DNA of 64,000 nt from Gammaproteobacteria bacterium (lineage in GTDB: Bacteria > Pseudomonadota > Gammaproteobacteria > Xanthomonadales > SZUA-36). Location of the stretch: positions 62,001 to 126,000 of the forward strand of contig JAJRUM010000050.1 of the NCBI GenBank assembly GCA_024277815.1, given 5' to 3'. Positions within the stretch are counted from its first letter, which is position 1. Each line of letters begins with the position of its first letter. The notes below the pieces were generated by a model. It was not told the DNA's origin and made no database searches. It saw only the letters and a list, made by a program, of their open reading frames with translations. Below are positions 1 through 8,867 of this stretch, piece after piece. The position numbers and the translations under genes are program-made.

Positions 1-1
1 G

Positions 2-2458
2 GCGGCCTCAATTGTGCTTGGCGTAGTGACCTTGACCATCACCTATCTTGCTGTTGTAAAAGACCTTCCCGACGTTGACACATTGCGGGACATACAGCTT
101 CAGGTACCCCTTCGCATCTACACGCAGGATGCCGAATTGATCAGCGTTTTTGGTGAGAAACGACGAATTCCAGTTCGAATTAACGAAATGCCGGAGCACT
201 TGAAGAATGCTTTTATAGCAGGTGAAGACGCACGTTTCCGACAACACCCGGGGGTTGACTATCAGGGTGTAACCCGCGCGGTCTGGACGCTGGTAACAAC
301 TGGAGAGAAGTCGGTTGGCGGCAGTACAATTACCCAAATGCTGGCGAGAAATTTCTTCCTCACACTGGAAAAAACCTTCACCCGCAAGATCAAAGAAATA
401 TTCCTGGCACTAAAAATCGAACGTGAGTTAAGCAAAGACGAAATCCTTGAGCTTTTCCTGAACAAAATTCTGCTCGGGCACCGGGCATACGGTGTGGGTG
501 CTGCTGCAGATGTCTACTATGGTAAATCCGTTGACCAATTAACCCTCGCACAGTGCGCCATGCTTGCAGCGCTGCCGAAGGCCCCTTCGAGGATAAACCC
601 CATCACATCGCCGACACGCGCCATGCTGCGCCGGGACTATGTGCTCGGTCGCATGCTGGAACTCGACTATATTAGCGAAGCCGAATACCAGCAGGCGAAA
701 AGTGAACGCAACACGGCTTTTTACCACGGAGCCACAACCAAAGTTTCCGCACCCTACCTGGCCGAAATGGTGCGCAAGGATATGCTGAGACGCTTTGGGC
801 AAGCCGCCTACACAGGCGGGTACGAAGTCTATACAACCATTACCTCCCGCCTACAGGTAGCCGCTAATCAGGCACTGACCAGCGGTCTGGAAGCGTATGA
901 CCGAAGGCATGGCTATCGGGGTGCCGAAGCACACGTGAACCTCGAAGCCAGTGCCACCACCAGCGAGTGGGGAGAGATATTGCAACCTTACAAAACAGTC
1001 GCCGGCATGGTACCGGGGCTGGTGACCGAACTTGATGAAGACATTGCGCTGGTCTACCAGGCTGATGGTCAGACTATTGCCCTGTCTCTGGCCGATGTGC
1101 AGTGGGCGAGAAAATTTATTGCACGCGACCGGGTCGGTTTCAAGCCTGAAAAGGTTAGCGATGTACTCAGTCAGGGCGACATCATCCGTACGCGCATGAA
1201 CGACGAAGGCCGGCGGCAATTGGTTCAACTGCCTGAAGTTGAGGCTTTGCTGGTTTCGTTGCGTCCAGCAGACGGTAGCATCAAAGCCCTGGTCGGTGGC
1301 TATGAATATACCCGTAGCAAATTTAACCGGGTCATTCAAAGCCGGCGCCAGCCGGGCTCTGGTTTCAAACCATTTATCTATTCAGCCGCACTTGAGAAAG
1401 GCAAGACGACAGCCAGTATTGTCAACGACGCTCCGATCGTTTTCAGCGACGCTGAACTGGAAAGAGAGTGGAAGCCACAAAACTATAGTGAGCAGTTTTA
1501 TGGGCCTACACGATTGCGGGAAGCCATGGTCAATTCGCGCAACCTCGTATCCATCAGGCTTTTGCGTGACATCGGCATCACTTACGCCAGCAACTACATC
1601 AGCAAGTTTGGTTTCGACCCGGCCGAACTGCCAGGCAACCTGTCGATGGCACTGGGCAGCGCATCCCTCAAACCGATCAGTATCGCCAGGGGGTACGCTG
1701 TCTTCGCCAACGGCGGTTTTCTGGTCGACCCCTATTATATTGAGCGCATCGTGGACGCAAAGGGAACCGTGCTGGTGGCCACCAACCCCCGGACAGTCTG
1801 TGCTGAAATTAACTGTGAGGATATTCAGCAACCCACAGATGAGCACAAAGTGGCCCAACAGACAAAACCGAGCTTCAGGCCATTACAGCTTGCAGACAAA
1901 TCAGACCTGCAGGTGACAGAGCAGGAGACCACTGAAGTCCAGAGTGCCGTCGCCAGGATGCTGCCAGCACCACGGGCGATCAGTGAACAGAATGCCTTCC
2001 TGGTCCGTTCAATGATGATGGATGTCATCCGCAGGGGCACAGGCAAGAAGGCCATGGTTCTGGGTCGTAAAGACCTGGCAGGCAAAACCGGTACAACCAA
2101 TGAACAACGTGACGCCTGGTTTTCCGGCTACAACAGCGAGATCGTAACTTCAGTGTGGGTAGGTTTCGATAACCATGACCCGTTGGGGCGCTACGAAGTA
2201 GGCGGGAAAGCAGCTTTACCCATCTGGATCGACTATATGCGGGTGGCATTGCAGGATGTACCGGACCAGCCAGTGAAAATCCCCGAAGGCATCACCCAAG
2301 CCCGTATTAACCCGGATACAGGATTGCTGGCAAGACTTGAAAACCCTGCTGCAATGATGGAAGTGTTTAAAACAGGAAGTCTTCCACCTATGGAAGGCGT
2401 GGTGGAAGGAGACAATTCTGATGCCGGCACGGAAGAAGATCCATACGACGGTTTCTGA
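2..2458 (+). CDS. mrcA: Penicillin-binding protein 1A, 5'-truncated
   Basis: Bifunctional class A PBP that polymerises glycan strands and cross-links peptidoglycan on the outer face of the inner membrane. The reading frame is open to the window edge, so the N-terminal cytoplasmic tail and part of the membrane anchor are missing; the GTG at base 14 in the ORF track is not the real start. The transglycosylase domain is visible (GEDARFRQHPG, then STITQML). The transpeptidase domain has all three penicillin-binding motifs: SGFK (SxxK, about residue 449 of the track numbering), SRN and KTGT. The long insert between the two domains is typical of gammaproteobacterial PBP1A. It converges on gltA, with a strong hairpin between them. 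Confidence 0.95.
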   Translation, partial: AASIVLGVVTLTITYLAVVKDLPDVDTLRDIQLQVPLRIYTQDAELISVFGEKRRIPVRINEMPEHLKNAFIAGEDARFRQHPGVDYQGVTRAVWTLVTTGEKSVGGSTITQMLARNFFLTLEKTFTRKIKEIFLALKIERELSKDEILELFLNKILLGHRAYGVGAAADVYYGKSVDQLTLAQCAMLAALPKAPSRINPITSPTRAMLRRDYVLGRMLELDYISEAEYQQAKSERNTAFYHGATTKVSAPYLAEMVRKDMLRRFGQAAYTGGYEVYTTITSRLQVAANQALTSGLEAYDRRHGYRGAEAHVNLEASATTSEWGEILQPYKTVAGMVPGLVTELDEDIALVYQADGQTIALSLADVQWARKFIARDRVGFKPEKVSDVLSQGDIIRTRMNDEGRRQLVQLPEVEALLVSLRPADGSIKALVGGYEYTRSKFNRVIQSRRQPGSGFKPFIYSAALEKGKTTASIVNDAPIVFSDAELEREWKPQNYSEQFYGPTRLREAMVNSRNLVSIRLLRDIGITYASNYISKFGFDPAELPGNLSMALGSASLKPISIARGYAVFANGGFLVDPYYIERIVDAKGTVLVATNPRTVCAEINCEDIQQPTDEHKVAQQTKPSFRPLQLADKSDLQVTEQETTEVQSAVARMLPAPRAISEQNAFLVRSMMMDVIRRGTGKKAMVLGRKDLAGKTGTTNEQRDAWFSGYNSEIVTSVWVGFDNHDPLGRYEVGGKAALPIWIDYMRVALQDVPDQPVKIPEGITQARINPDTGLLARLENPAAMMEVFKTGSLPPMEGVVEGDNSDAGTEEDPYDGF

Positions 2459-2563
2459 CAGGCTTTCCACCCGCAACACCAGGAAGATCAACCGGCAACA
2501 GCGCAAGATAGCAGCAGACGCCGCGCGCACCATGACCACACAGGCACAATACAATTATCGACG

Positions 2564-2585
2564 GGTGCCCGCAAAAGCGGGCACC
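2564..2585. terminator. Perfect 9-bp hairpin between convergent mrcA and gltA
   Basis: GGTGCCCGC, an AAAA loop and GCGGGCACC form a perfect stem-loop in the 165-bp gap between two converging genes. Neither side carries a proper T-tract, so it is not a textbook intrinsic terminator. It may act in both directions or as an mRNA 3'-end protector. Confidence 0.5.
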
Positions 2586-2623
2586 GTTGTCCGAGATCGA
2601 ATTCCTGTTGGCAGGTATTTAAC

Positions 2624-3913
2624 TCAGCGGGTCTCCACCGGTACGTACTGCCTTTCACCTGGACCGCTATAAACCTGCCTGGGACGACCGATAGGTGTGG
2701 GAGTGCCCTCTTGTTCGAGCCACTGAGACACCCAACCCACTGTCCGGGCAATGGCAAACATGACGGTAAACATGCTTCTCGGAATCCCGAGTGCCTTGTA
2801 GATAATGCCAGAATAGAAATCGACATTCGGGTACAGTTTCTTGCTCACGAAATATTCATCTTCCAGCGCGATACGCTCAAGTTCCATGGCCAGATCCATC
2901 AAAGGATCACGGGTACCCAGTTCTTCCAGCACTTCGTAGGCTGCGGCACGAATGATTGAAGCACGCGGGTCATAGTTCTTGTAAACCCGGTGACCGAAGC
3001 CCATTAACCGGAACGGATCATTCTTGTCCTTGGCGCGATCAATAAACTTGCCAACATTTGATACATCACCAATCTCATCCAGCATCTTCAACACTGCCTC
3101 ATTGGCACCACCATGTGCTGGTCCCCACAACGCCGATATACCCGCTGCAACACAGGCATACGGATTGGCGCCGGTTGAACCAACCAGCCTGACCGTTGAT
3201 GTGCTGGCGTTTTGCTCATGATCTGCATGCAGAATAAATAGAAGATCAAGTGCTTTAGCGGCTACAGGATTAATATCATAAGGCTCAGAGGGCACCGAGA
3301 ACATCATATGTAGAAAACGCTCGGTAAAGTTCAAAGTATTTTTCGGGTAGGCCGTCGGCCAGCCCATGTGGTGTCGATAACAAGCCGCTGCAATGGTTGG
3401 CATTTTGGCAATCATGCGTTTGGCGGCAAGCATACGATGCTCAGGGTTTTCCATGTCCATCTTGTCGTGATAGAAAGCCGACAATGAACCGACAACGCCA
3501 GCCATCATCGCCATTGGGTGCGCATCATAATGAAAACCGGATATAAAGGTGTTCAGCTTCTCATGAATCATCGTGTGATAGGTGATGTCATGATGGAATT
3601 CATCCAGTTCATCACCCGATGGCAGTTCACCCGTCAGCAGCAGGTAGGCTACTTCCAGAAAGTTACTACCAGCGGCCAACTGCTCAATCGGATACCCGCG
3701 ATAGCGCAATATACCCTTACCACCATCGATAAAGGTAATGCTGCTGGTACAACTTGCCGTGGCCGTAAATCCCGGATCATAGGTGAAGTAACCCAGAGTT
3801 GAAGGCAGAGATTTAATGACCAGCGTAGGCTCGCCTTCGGTACCCCGGATAACGGGTAAATCAAGGCTTTTACCACTGCTTTCGTCTTTGATATATACGC
3901 GAGGATCGGACAC
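2624..3913 (-). CDS. gltA: Citrate synthase
   Basis: Condenses oxaloacetate and acetyl-CoA to citrate, the entry step of the TCA cycle. At 429 aa it matches the hexameric GltA type of Gram-negative bacteria. Catalytic regions are clear: GPAHGGANE (active-site His), GFGHRVYK (second His) and PNVDFYSG (catalytic Asp). I chose the GTG at 3913 because GGGAG sits 7 bases upstream and the protein then begins at the usual position; the ORF-track start at 3970 adds 19 unrelated residues. It is monocistronic and lies downstream of rpmE2 and its terminator on the same strand. Confidence 0.96.
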   Translation of the reverse strand: MSDPRVYIKDESSGKSLDLPVIRGTEGEPTLVIKSLPSTLGYFTYDPGFTATASCTSSITFIDGGKGILRYRGYPIEQLAAGSNFLEVAYLLLTGELPSGDELDEFHHDITYHTMIHEKLNTFISGFHYDAHPMAMMAGVVGSLSAFYHDKMDMENPEHRMLAAKRMIAKMPTIAAACYRHHMGWPTAYPKNTLNFTERFLHMMFSVPSEPYDINPVAAKALDLLFILHADHEQNASTSTVRLVGSTGANPYACVAAGISALWGPAHGGANEAVLKMLDEIGDVSNVGKFIDRAKDKNDPFRLMGFGHRVYKNYDPRASIIRAAAYEVLEELGTRDPLMDLAMELERIALEDEYFVSKKLYPNVDFYSGIIYKALGIPRSMFTVMFAIARTVGWVSQWLEQEGTPTPIGRPRQVYSGPGERQYVPVETR

Positions 3914-4005
3914 GGTATGCTCCCTGTAAAATTTCGTTGGGTTTAGTACTTTACCGCCGACCATTATCACATAATGTTCAGGCTCTGCGCCATCGCGCGC
4001 ACAGC

Positions 4006-4040
4006 AAAAAGCCCGGAACGGGGCTACCGATCCGAGCTTT
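4006..4040 (-). terminator. Rho-independent terminator of rpmE2
   Basis: On the minus strand AAAGCTCGGA pairs with TCCGGGCTTT (10 bp with one G-U pair) and is followed by a T-run. It begins about 17 bases after the rpmE2 stop codon and separates rpmE2 from gltA. Confidence 0.8.
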
Positions 4041-4057
4041 GTTGATCTATATCAGGC

Positions 4058-4300
4058 TTACTTATTGTATCGGCGTTTAAAGCGGTCTACACGACCACCT
4101 GTATCCATCAACTTATGCTTGCCAGTGTAGAAAGGATGAGACGCACTTGAGACTTCCACCTTGATCAGTGGGTACTCGTTACCATCTTCCCATTTGATGG
4201 TTTCTTTGCTTTTTACCGTAGAGCGGGTCAGGATCGCAAAGTCCGAGGACAGATCCTGAAAAACCACTTGATGATAATCTGGGTGAATATCTGCTTTCAT
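4058..4300 (-). CDS. rpmE2: 50S ribosomal protein L31 type B
   Basis: An 80-residue L31 of the zinc-independent (type B) class. It lacks the CxxC pairs of zinc-binding L31 and has the type B features, including the HPFYTG segment and a basic C-terminus (RFKRRYNK). In many bacteria this form replaces the zinc form under zinc shortage. I did not find a convincing Zur operator in the 84 bp upstream, so regulation is unknown here. It is flanked by hemW upstream and its own terminator downstream. Confidence 0.93.
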   Translation of the reverse strand: MKADIHPDYHQVVFQDLSSDFAILTRSTVKSKETIKWEDGNEYPLIKVEVSSASHPFYTGKHKLMDTGGRVDRFKRRYNK

Positions 4301-4384
4301 CGCTTATTCCGAAATACATTTGGTCCAAAGAGCCGGCAATTTTAACGATGCTTTAGCTGCAATGCAAGACAATCTACAGCCTGT

Positions 4385-5545
4385 TTATTGTCGAGATGCC
4401 GGCAAAAATATCTGCTGCACGTCATTCAGGAAGCGCCAACCCATCGCCGTCGGTTTAAGGCGCTTGTGCGTGGCCGCAAGCAATCCGGCTTCAATGGCCG
4501 TTTGCACACGCTGCTCAACCATTGCCCAGGGCAAACCTGTGCGCGGACTGAAATCATCAATACACACGCCCTGCTTCAGCCTCAACTGGTTAAGAAAGAA
4601 CTCAAATATGCGTTCATCATCGTTTAGCAGATGGCTGTCTGCCAGCCAGTCACCACTATCGATGCCTTGCATGTAACGGTTTGGATGGCGTTGTTTAGCG
4701 TAGCGTTGCACTGCGGTATCCGCCGGCAGGGTCACCTTGCCGTGGGCGCCAGCACCGATTGCGAGAAAATCACCATAGCGCCAATAGTTCATATTGTGCC
4801 GGCTTTGCAGGCCCGGGCGTGCAAAAGTAGAAACCTCGTACTGGCTATAGTCCGCTGCTTCGAGCATTTCCACACCCGTTTGCTGCATATCCCACGCCAT
4901 ATCATCCACTGGCAACCCCGGTGGCTCTGCGGCGAATGCGGTATTCGGCTCAATGGTCAGTTGGTAGTAAGAAATGTGTGCTGGCCCGGCGTTAATTGCC
5001 CGTTCAATGTCAGTCCTGGACTGTGCCGGGCTCTGGCCGGGCAACGCGTACATCAGGTCAATATTGAAATTGGTAATACCAGCAGCAAAGAGTGACTCTA
5101 AGGCCTGTTCAATTTCCGCGGCCCCATGGATGCGGCCAATGCGTTCCAGCAGTTGATCTGAAAAGCTCTGCACACCCAGTGAGACACGATTGATTCCAGC
5201 CTGGGCATAGGCGCTAAAACTGTCATGCTCCACGGTACCCGGATTGGCCTCCAGGGTAATTTCCACGTCAGGCCTGAGATCCAGCCGCGCACGTACCGCC
5301 GACAGGCATTCGGCAATCTGGCCGGCTGAAAACAGGCTGGGCGTACCGCCACCGAAATAAATGCTGCCCACAGGACGGCCCCAGGCCAGCGGCAAGTCAT
5401 TCTCAAGGTCGGCAATCAGGTTCCGGAGATATTCTTCAGCCGGCAGGCCGGCCGGTGCGGTATGAGAGTTAAAATCGCAATAAGGGCATTTGCGCACGCA
5501 CCACGGCATGTGCACATACAGGCTCAATGGCGGCAATTTCAGCAA
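4385..5545 (-). CDS. hemW: Radical SAM family heme chaperone HemW
   Basis: HemN-like radical SAM protein of 386 aa, now thought to be a heme chaperone rather than a coproporphyrinogen oxidase. The cluster motif CxxxCxxC appears near the N-terminus as CVRKCPYC. It is followed by the SIYFGGGTPS and LEANPGT segments of the radical SAM barrel and by a HemN C-terminal domain. The start overlaps the end of rdgB by 7 bp, and rdgB-hemW adjacency is common in gammaproteobacteria, so the two are probably translated from one transcript with rph. Confidence 0.93.
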   Translation of the reverse strand: MLKLPPLSLYVHMPWCVRKCPYCDFNSHTAPAGLPAEEYLRNLIADLENDLPLAWGRPVGSIYFGGGTPSLFSAGQIAECLSAVRARLDLRPDVEITLEANPGTVEHDSFSAYAQAGINRVSLGVQSFSDQLLERIGRIHGAAEIEQALESLFAAGITNFNIDLMYALPGQSPAQSRTDIERAINAGPAHISYYQLTIEPNTAFAAEPPGLPVDDMAWDMQQTGVEMLEAADYSQYEVSTFARPGLQSRHNMNYWRYGDFLAIGAGAHGKVTLPADTAVQRYAKQRHPNRYMQGIDSGDWLADSHLLNDDERIFEFFLNQLRLKQGVCIDDFSPRTGLPWAMVEQRVQTAIEAGLLAATHKRLKPTAMGWRFLNDVQQIFLPASRQ

Positions 5546-6159
5546 ACGCCATCCCGTTCATGCAACTGCTTTAGCAGCACTCTCAGCGCCTGCCCACGAT
5601 GGCTTTCCCGGTGCTTGGTCTCAGCATCAAGCTTTGCTGTGGCGTGCTGTAAACCCCGGCCTCTAAATATGGGATCGTAGCCAAAGCCACCGTCACCCTC
5701 GGGAGCAGTCAGAATTTCACCATGCCAGCGTGCCGTGGCGATCAGTGGTGCCGGGTCACTTGCCCAGCCCAACATCACTATTGCACAGTAAAAATAAGCC
5801 TGCCTGTCTGTGCCGGATCGAGTCTCAAGCCGGGCCAGCAATTTGTGTAGATTTGCTTCGTCACCTGCGCCCTCGCCAGCATAACGGGCAGAGAAAATAC
5901 CGGGCTCGCCCAGCAGAGAGGGCACTACCAGCCCGGAATCATCAGCCAGGCAAGGCAACCCGGTATGGCCGGCCGCATTGCGGGCCTTGATCAGTGCGTT
6001 TTCGACAAAGGTCAGAGCGGTCTCTTCTGCCTCAGGAGTATTCCAATCACTCTGCGGGTGAACGACGAAACCCAGCGGCTCAAGCATGCCGGAAAATTCT
6101 CTCAACTTACCCCGGTTGCCGCTGGCCAGAACCCATTCCACCGGTTGCGCCGCCATCAC
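5539..6159 (-). CDS. rdgB: XTP/dITP pyrophosphatase (house-cleaning NTPase)
   Basis: Hydrolyses non-canonical purine triphosphates (XTP, dITP) to monophosphates and so keeps them out of DNA and RNA. This 206-aa protein has the Ham1/RdgB signatures: LASGNRGKLREF at the N-terminus, ADDSGL, and GFGYDPIF near the C-terminus. It lies 7 bp downstream of rph and overlaps hemW, giving an rph-rdgB-hemW operon on the minus strand. Confidence 0.95.
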   Translation of the reverse strand: MMAAQPVEWVLASGNRGKLREFSGMLEPLGFVVHPQSDWNTPEAEETALTFVENALIKARNAAGHTGLPCLADDSGLVVPSLLGEPGIFSARYAGEGAGDEANLHKLLARLETRSGTDRQAYFYCAIVMLGWASDPAPLIATARWHGEILTAPEGDGGFGYDPIFRGRGLQHATAKLDAETKHRESHRGQALRVLLKQLHERDGVC

Positions 6160-6166
6160 CCTGCTG

Positions 6167-6883
6167 TCAACCCGACAGCGCTGCGGACTGCGCCTTCAAC
6201 AGAGAGTTGATGCCCTTCTCTGCGAGTGCCAGCAATTGGTCCAGTTCATCCTTGCGAAAGGCGTGACCCTCGGCCGTACCCTGCAGCTCGATAAACCCGC
6301 CGCCATCATTCATGACCACATTCATGTCAGTTTCCGCACAGGAATCCTCCGGGTAGTCCAGATCAAGTACGGGCGTATTCTTGTAAATCCCGACCGACAC
6401 GGCAGCAATCTGCCCGTGCAGTGGGTTCTTTTTGATCTTGCCATTGCTGAGCAACCACTGACAGGCATCGACCAGTGCTACATAAGCGCCGGTGATGGAA
6501 GCCGTACGGGTTCCGCCATCAGCCTGCAATACGTCACAATCGACGGTTATGGTGTGCTCGCCAAGCGCAGCGCGATCGACTACGGCCCGCAAAGACCTGC
6601 CGATGAGCCGCTGGATTTCCAGTGTCCGGCCACCCTGTTTGCCCGCCGATGCCTCCCTGCGCATACGCGAACCCGTTGAGCGCGGCAACATGCCGTATTC
6701 AGCCGTCACCCAACCCTCCCCGCTGCCCCGCAGGAAAGGCGGCACCCGGCTCTCTACCGAGGCTGTGCACAACACTTTGGTATTACCACATGCGATCAGG
6801 ACCGACCCTTCCGCATGGCAAGTGTAATTGCGTGTAATGGTAACCGCGCGTAACTCGTCTGTTTGTCTGCCACTTGGCCGCAT
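6167..6883 (-). CDS. rph: Ribonuclease PH
   Basis: Phosphate-dependent 3'-exoribonuclease that trims tRNA 3' ends. The length (238 aa) is normal and the phosphate-binding region GGTRTA is intact, so it is not the frameshifted type known from E. coli K-12. It starts a minus-strand operon with rdgB and hemW, and diverges from yicC across about 120 bp that must hold both promoters. Confidence 0.95.
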   Translation of the reverse strand: MRPSGRQTDELRAVTITRNYTCHAEGSVLIACGNTKVLCTASVESRVPPFLRGSGEGWVTAEYGMLPRSTGSRMRREASAGKQGGRTLEIQRLIGRSLRAVVDRAALGEHTITVDCDVLQADGGTRTASITGAYVALVDACQWLLSNGKIKKNPLHGQIAAVSVGIYKNTPVLDLDYPEDSCAETDMNVVMNDGGGFIELQGTAEGHAFRKDELDQLLALAEKGINSLLKAQSAALSG

Positions 6884-7004
6884 TGAACTTAATCCTGTTT
6901 GTTTGCCTGCATGAAAATAAAAATGTGAAGGCTGCTATTTTAGTCTAATCCGAACACGGGTGGTCTGTTAAAATCGCGGCACTGCACTGGATATGGAAAA
7001 AGCA

Positions 7005-7874
7005 ATGATTCGAAGCATGACCGGTTTTGCCCGGGTTGAGCGCCAGTTCGATTTTGGCCGCCTGAGCTGGGAGATGCGCTCGGTAAACCACCGTTACCTG
7101 GAGTTTGGACTGCGTTTGCCGGAAGAATTCCGGCCACTGGAGGCAGACATCAGGAAGTGCCTGGGCGAATATCTGAGCCGTGGGAAGATCGATGCAACGC
7201 TGCGCTTTAACGAAGCCAGGGGCGTAAGCGGCAGCGGCCTGAAGCTCAACCTGCCGTTGGCCCGTGTATTACTTGGTGTGCAAAAAGAACTGGCCGGACT
7301 GGCATCGGTTGAGCCACGGGCTGACATTAATAAGCTGCTGAATTGGCCGGGACTGGTGGAAGAAACCAGACCTGACCCGGCACCACTGCGCAAAGCCGCC
7401 ATGGCACTGCTGGCAGAAGGCGCGCTGGAGTTACAGGCCGGTCGTGGTCGCGAAGGCGAACAGATGGCCAATGCCATACGTGAACGACTGAAGGGTGTGG
7501 CCGAGTTGACGCAACAGGTACGGGCATGGCTGCCAGAAATCCGTGAGACACTTAAACAGCGCATGCTGGATCGCATCGCCGATATGAAACAGCCGCTGGA
7601 ACCGGGGCGAATTGAGCAGGAAGTCGCTTTCCTGGCGCAAAAAATTGATGTCGACGAGGAATTGGACAGGCTGGATGCACATGTTGAAGAAGCCTACCGC
7701 GTGCTCGACCTGACGGAACCCGTTGGCCGGCGACTGGATTTCCTGATGCAGGAGTTCAATCGCGAATCAAATACGCTCAGCTCAAAATCAGTCGACAAAC
7801 GCACCTCAAAAGCTGCCGTCGACCTGAAGGTCCTGATCGAACAAATGCGCGAGCAGGTCCAGAATGTCGAATAG
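7005..7874 (+). CDS. yicC: YicC family endoribonuclease-like protein
   Basis: YicC-family protein, 289 aa, with the family's N-terminus (IRSMTGFAR) and C-terminus containing the ExNRESNTLSSK-type segment. E. coli YicC has been linked to RNA turnover. The ORF track starts at 6993, but family members start at the Met of MIRSMTG, so I chose 7005. It overlaps gmk by 11 bp, suggesting translational coupling. A TTAAAAT element at about 6969 is a possible -10 box, but I saw no convincing -35. Confidence 0.9.
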   Translation: MIRSMTGFARVERQFDFGRLSWEMRSVNHRYLEFGLRLPEEFRPLEADIRKCLGEYLSRGKIDATLRFNEARGVSGSGLKLNLPLARVLLGVQKELAGLASVEPRADINKLLNWPGLVEETRPDPAPLRKAAMALLAEGALELQAGRGREGEQMANAIRERLKGVAELTQQVRAWLPEIRETLKQRMLDRIADMKQPLEPGRIEQEVAFLAQKIDVDEELDRLDAHVEEAYRVLDLTEPVGRRLDFLMQEFNRESNTLSSKSVDKRTSKAAVDLKVLIEQMREQVQNVE

Positions 7875-8529
7875 GCCGGAAAATCCGAACAGGCCAGGCC
7901 ATGGCAACAAGCAACGTGGTGACCTGTTCATCATTGCCGCACCTTCCGGCGGTGGCAAAACCAGTCTGGTCAATGCCCTGCTCAAACGTGATCCCCGCCT
8001 GGTATTATCAGTCTCCCATACTACCCGCCAGCCCAGACCGGCAGAAAAAGATGGTCAGCACTATCACTTCATTTCTACCGCCGGGTTCAAGCAGATGGCA
8101 GAGCGCGGCGACTTCATGGAACATGCCAGGGTATTCGATCACTATTATGGAACCAACAGCCGTTCAGTTGCCCGGCAGCTTGAACAGAATCAAGACGTTA
8201 TCCTTGAGATTGACTGGCAGGGTGCCCGGCAGGTGCGGACTGCTTTCCCGGATTGCTGCGCCATATTCATTCTGCCGCCATCGCTCGAAGCCCTGCGTGA
8301 AAGACTCACCGGGCGCGGGCAGGATAGCGCTGCTGTGATCCAAAGAAGGATGCGTGATGCCCAGGCAGAAATTTCTCACTGGGCGGAATTCGACCAGCTT
8401 GTTGTTAATGACGACTTTGACGCAGCGCTTGAAGAACTGGCCGGAATCATCAATGATCACCGCAGGCAACAACCACACAGCGTCAATAAGAATTACCAAA
8501 ATCTGGCACAGCAGCTAGGAAATGGTTAA
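7864..8529 (+). CDS. gmk: Guanylate kinase
   Basis: Phosphorylates GMP to GDP. This 221-aa protein has the P-loop APSGGGKTSL and the GMP-binding region (SVSHTTRQPR, then DGQHYHF). A short hydrophilic N-terminal extension precedes the core. It overlaps yicC at its start, and rpoZ follows 37 bp downstream, the usual gmk-rpoZ-spoT order. Confidence 0.96.
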   Translation: MSNRPENPNRPGHGNKQRGDLFIIAAPSGGGKTSLVNALLKRDPRLVLSVSHTTRQPRPAEKDGQHYHFISTAGFKQMAERGDFMEHARVFDHYYGTNSRSVARQLEQNQDVILEIDWQGARQVRTAFPDCCAIFILPPSLEALRERLTGRGQDSAAVIQRRMRDAQAEISHWAEFDQLVVNDDFDAALEELAGIINDHRRQQPHSVNKNYQNLAQQLGNG

Positions 8530-8566
8530 AATGACTGGTTCTGCCTAACACCTTACAGGATTCAAA

Positions 8567-8830
8567 ATGGCCCGCATTACCGTAGAAGATTGTTTAGACA
8601 ACATTGATAACCGCTTTAAACTGGTCCTGACTGCCACCAAGCGCGCTCGCCAGATTGCCAACGGCGCTGAAGCGATGGTAGAAGAAGAAAACGACAAGCC
8701 GACCGTCATCGCCCTGCGCGAGATCGCCGAAGGCCTGATCGACGAGGAACGTGTTGATGTGCTTCAAGCTGAAATCGAAGCCGCTGAAGTGTTTGACATG
8801 GAACCGGGAGACGAAGACCCCAAGCCCTGA
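8567..8830 (+). CDS. rpoZ: DNA-directed RNA polymerase omega subunit
   Basis: An 87-aa omega subunit that helps assemble and stabilise RNA polymerase and, in proteobacteria, forms part of a ppGpp binding site. MARITVEDC and the [13 protein letters not shown] stretch are typical. An AGGA ribosome-binding site lies 7 bases before the ATG. Its position just upstream of spoT is conserved. Confidence 0.96.
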   Translation: MARITVEDCLDNIDNRFKLVLTATKRARQIANGAEAMVEEENDKPTVIALREIAEGLIDEERVDVLQAEIEAAEVFDMEPGDEDPKP

Positions 8831-8867
8831 ACAAGGGCCTGTTAACACTATGCGGAAGCCCTGAAGC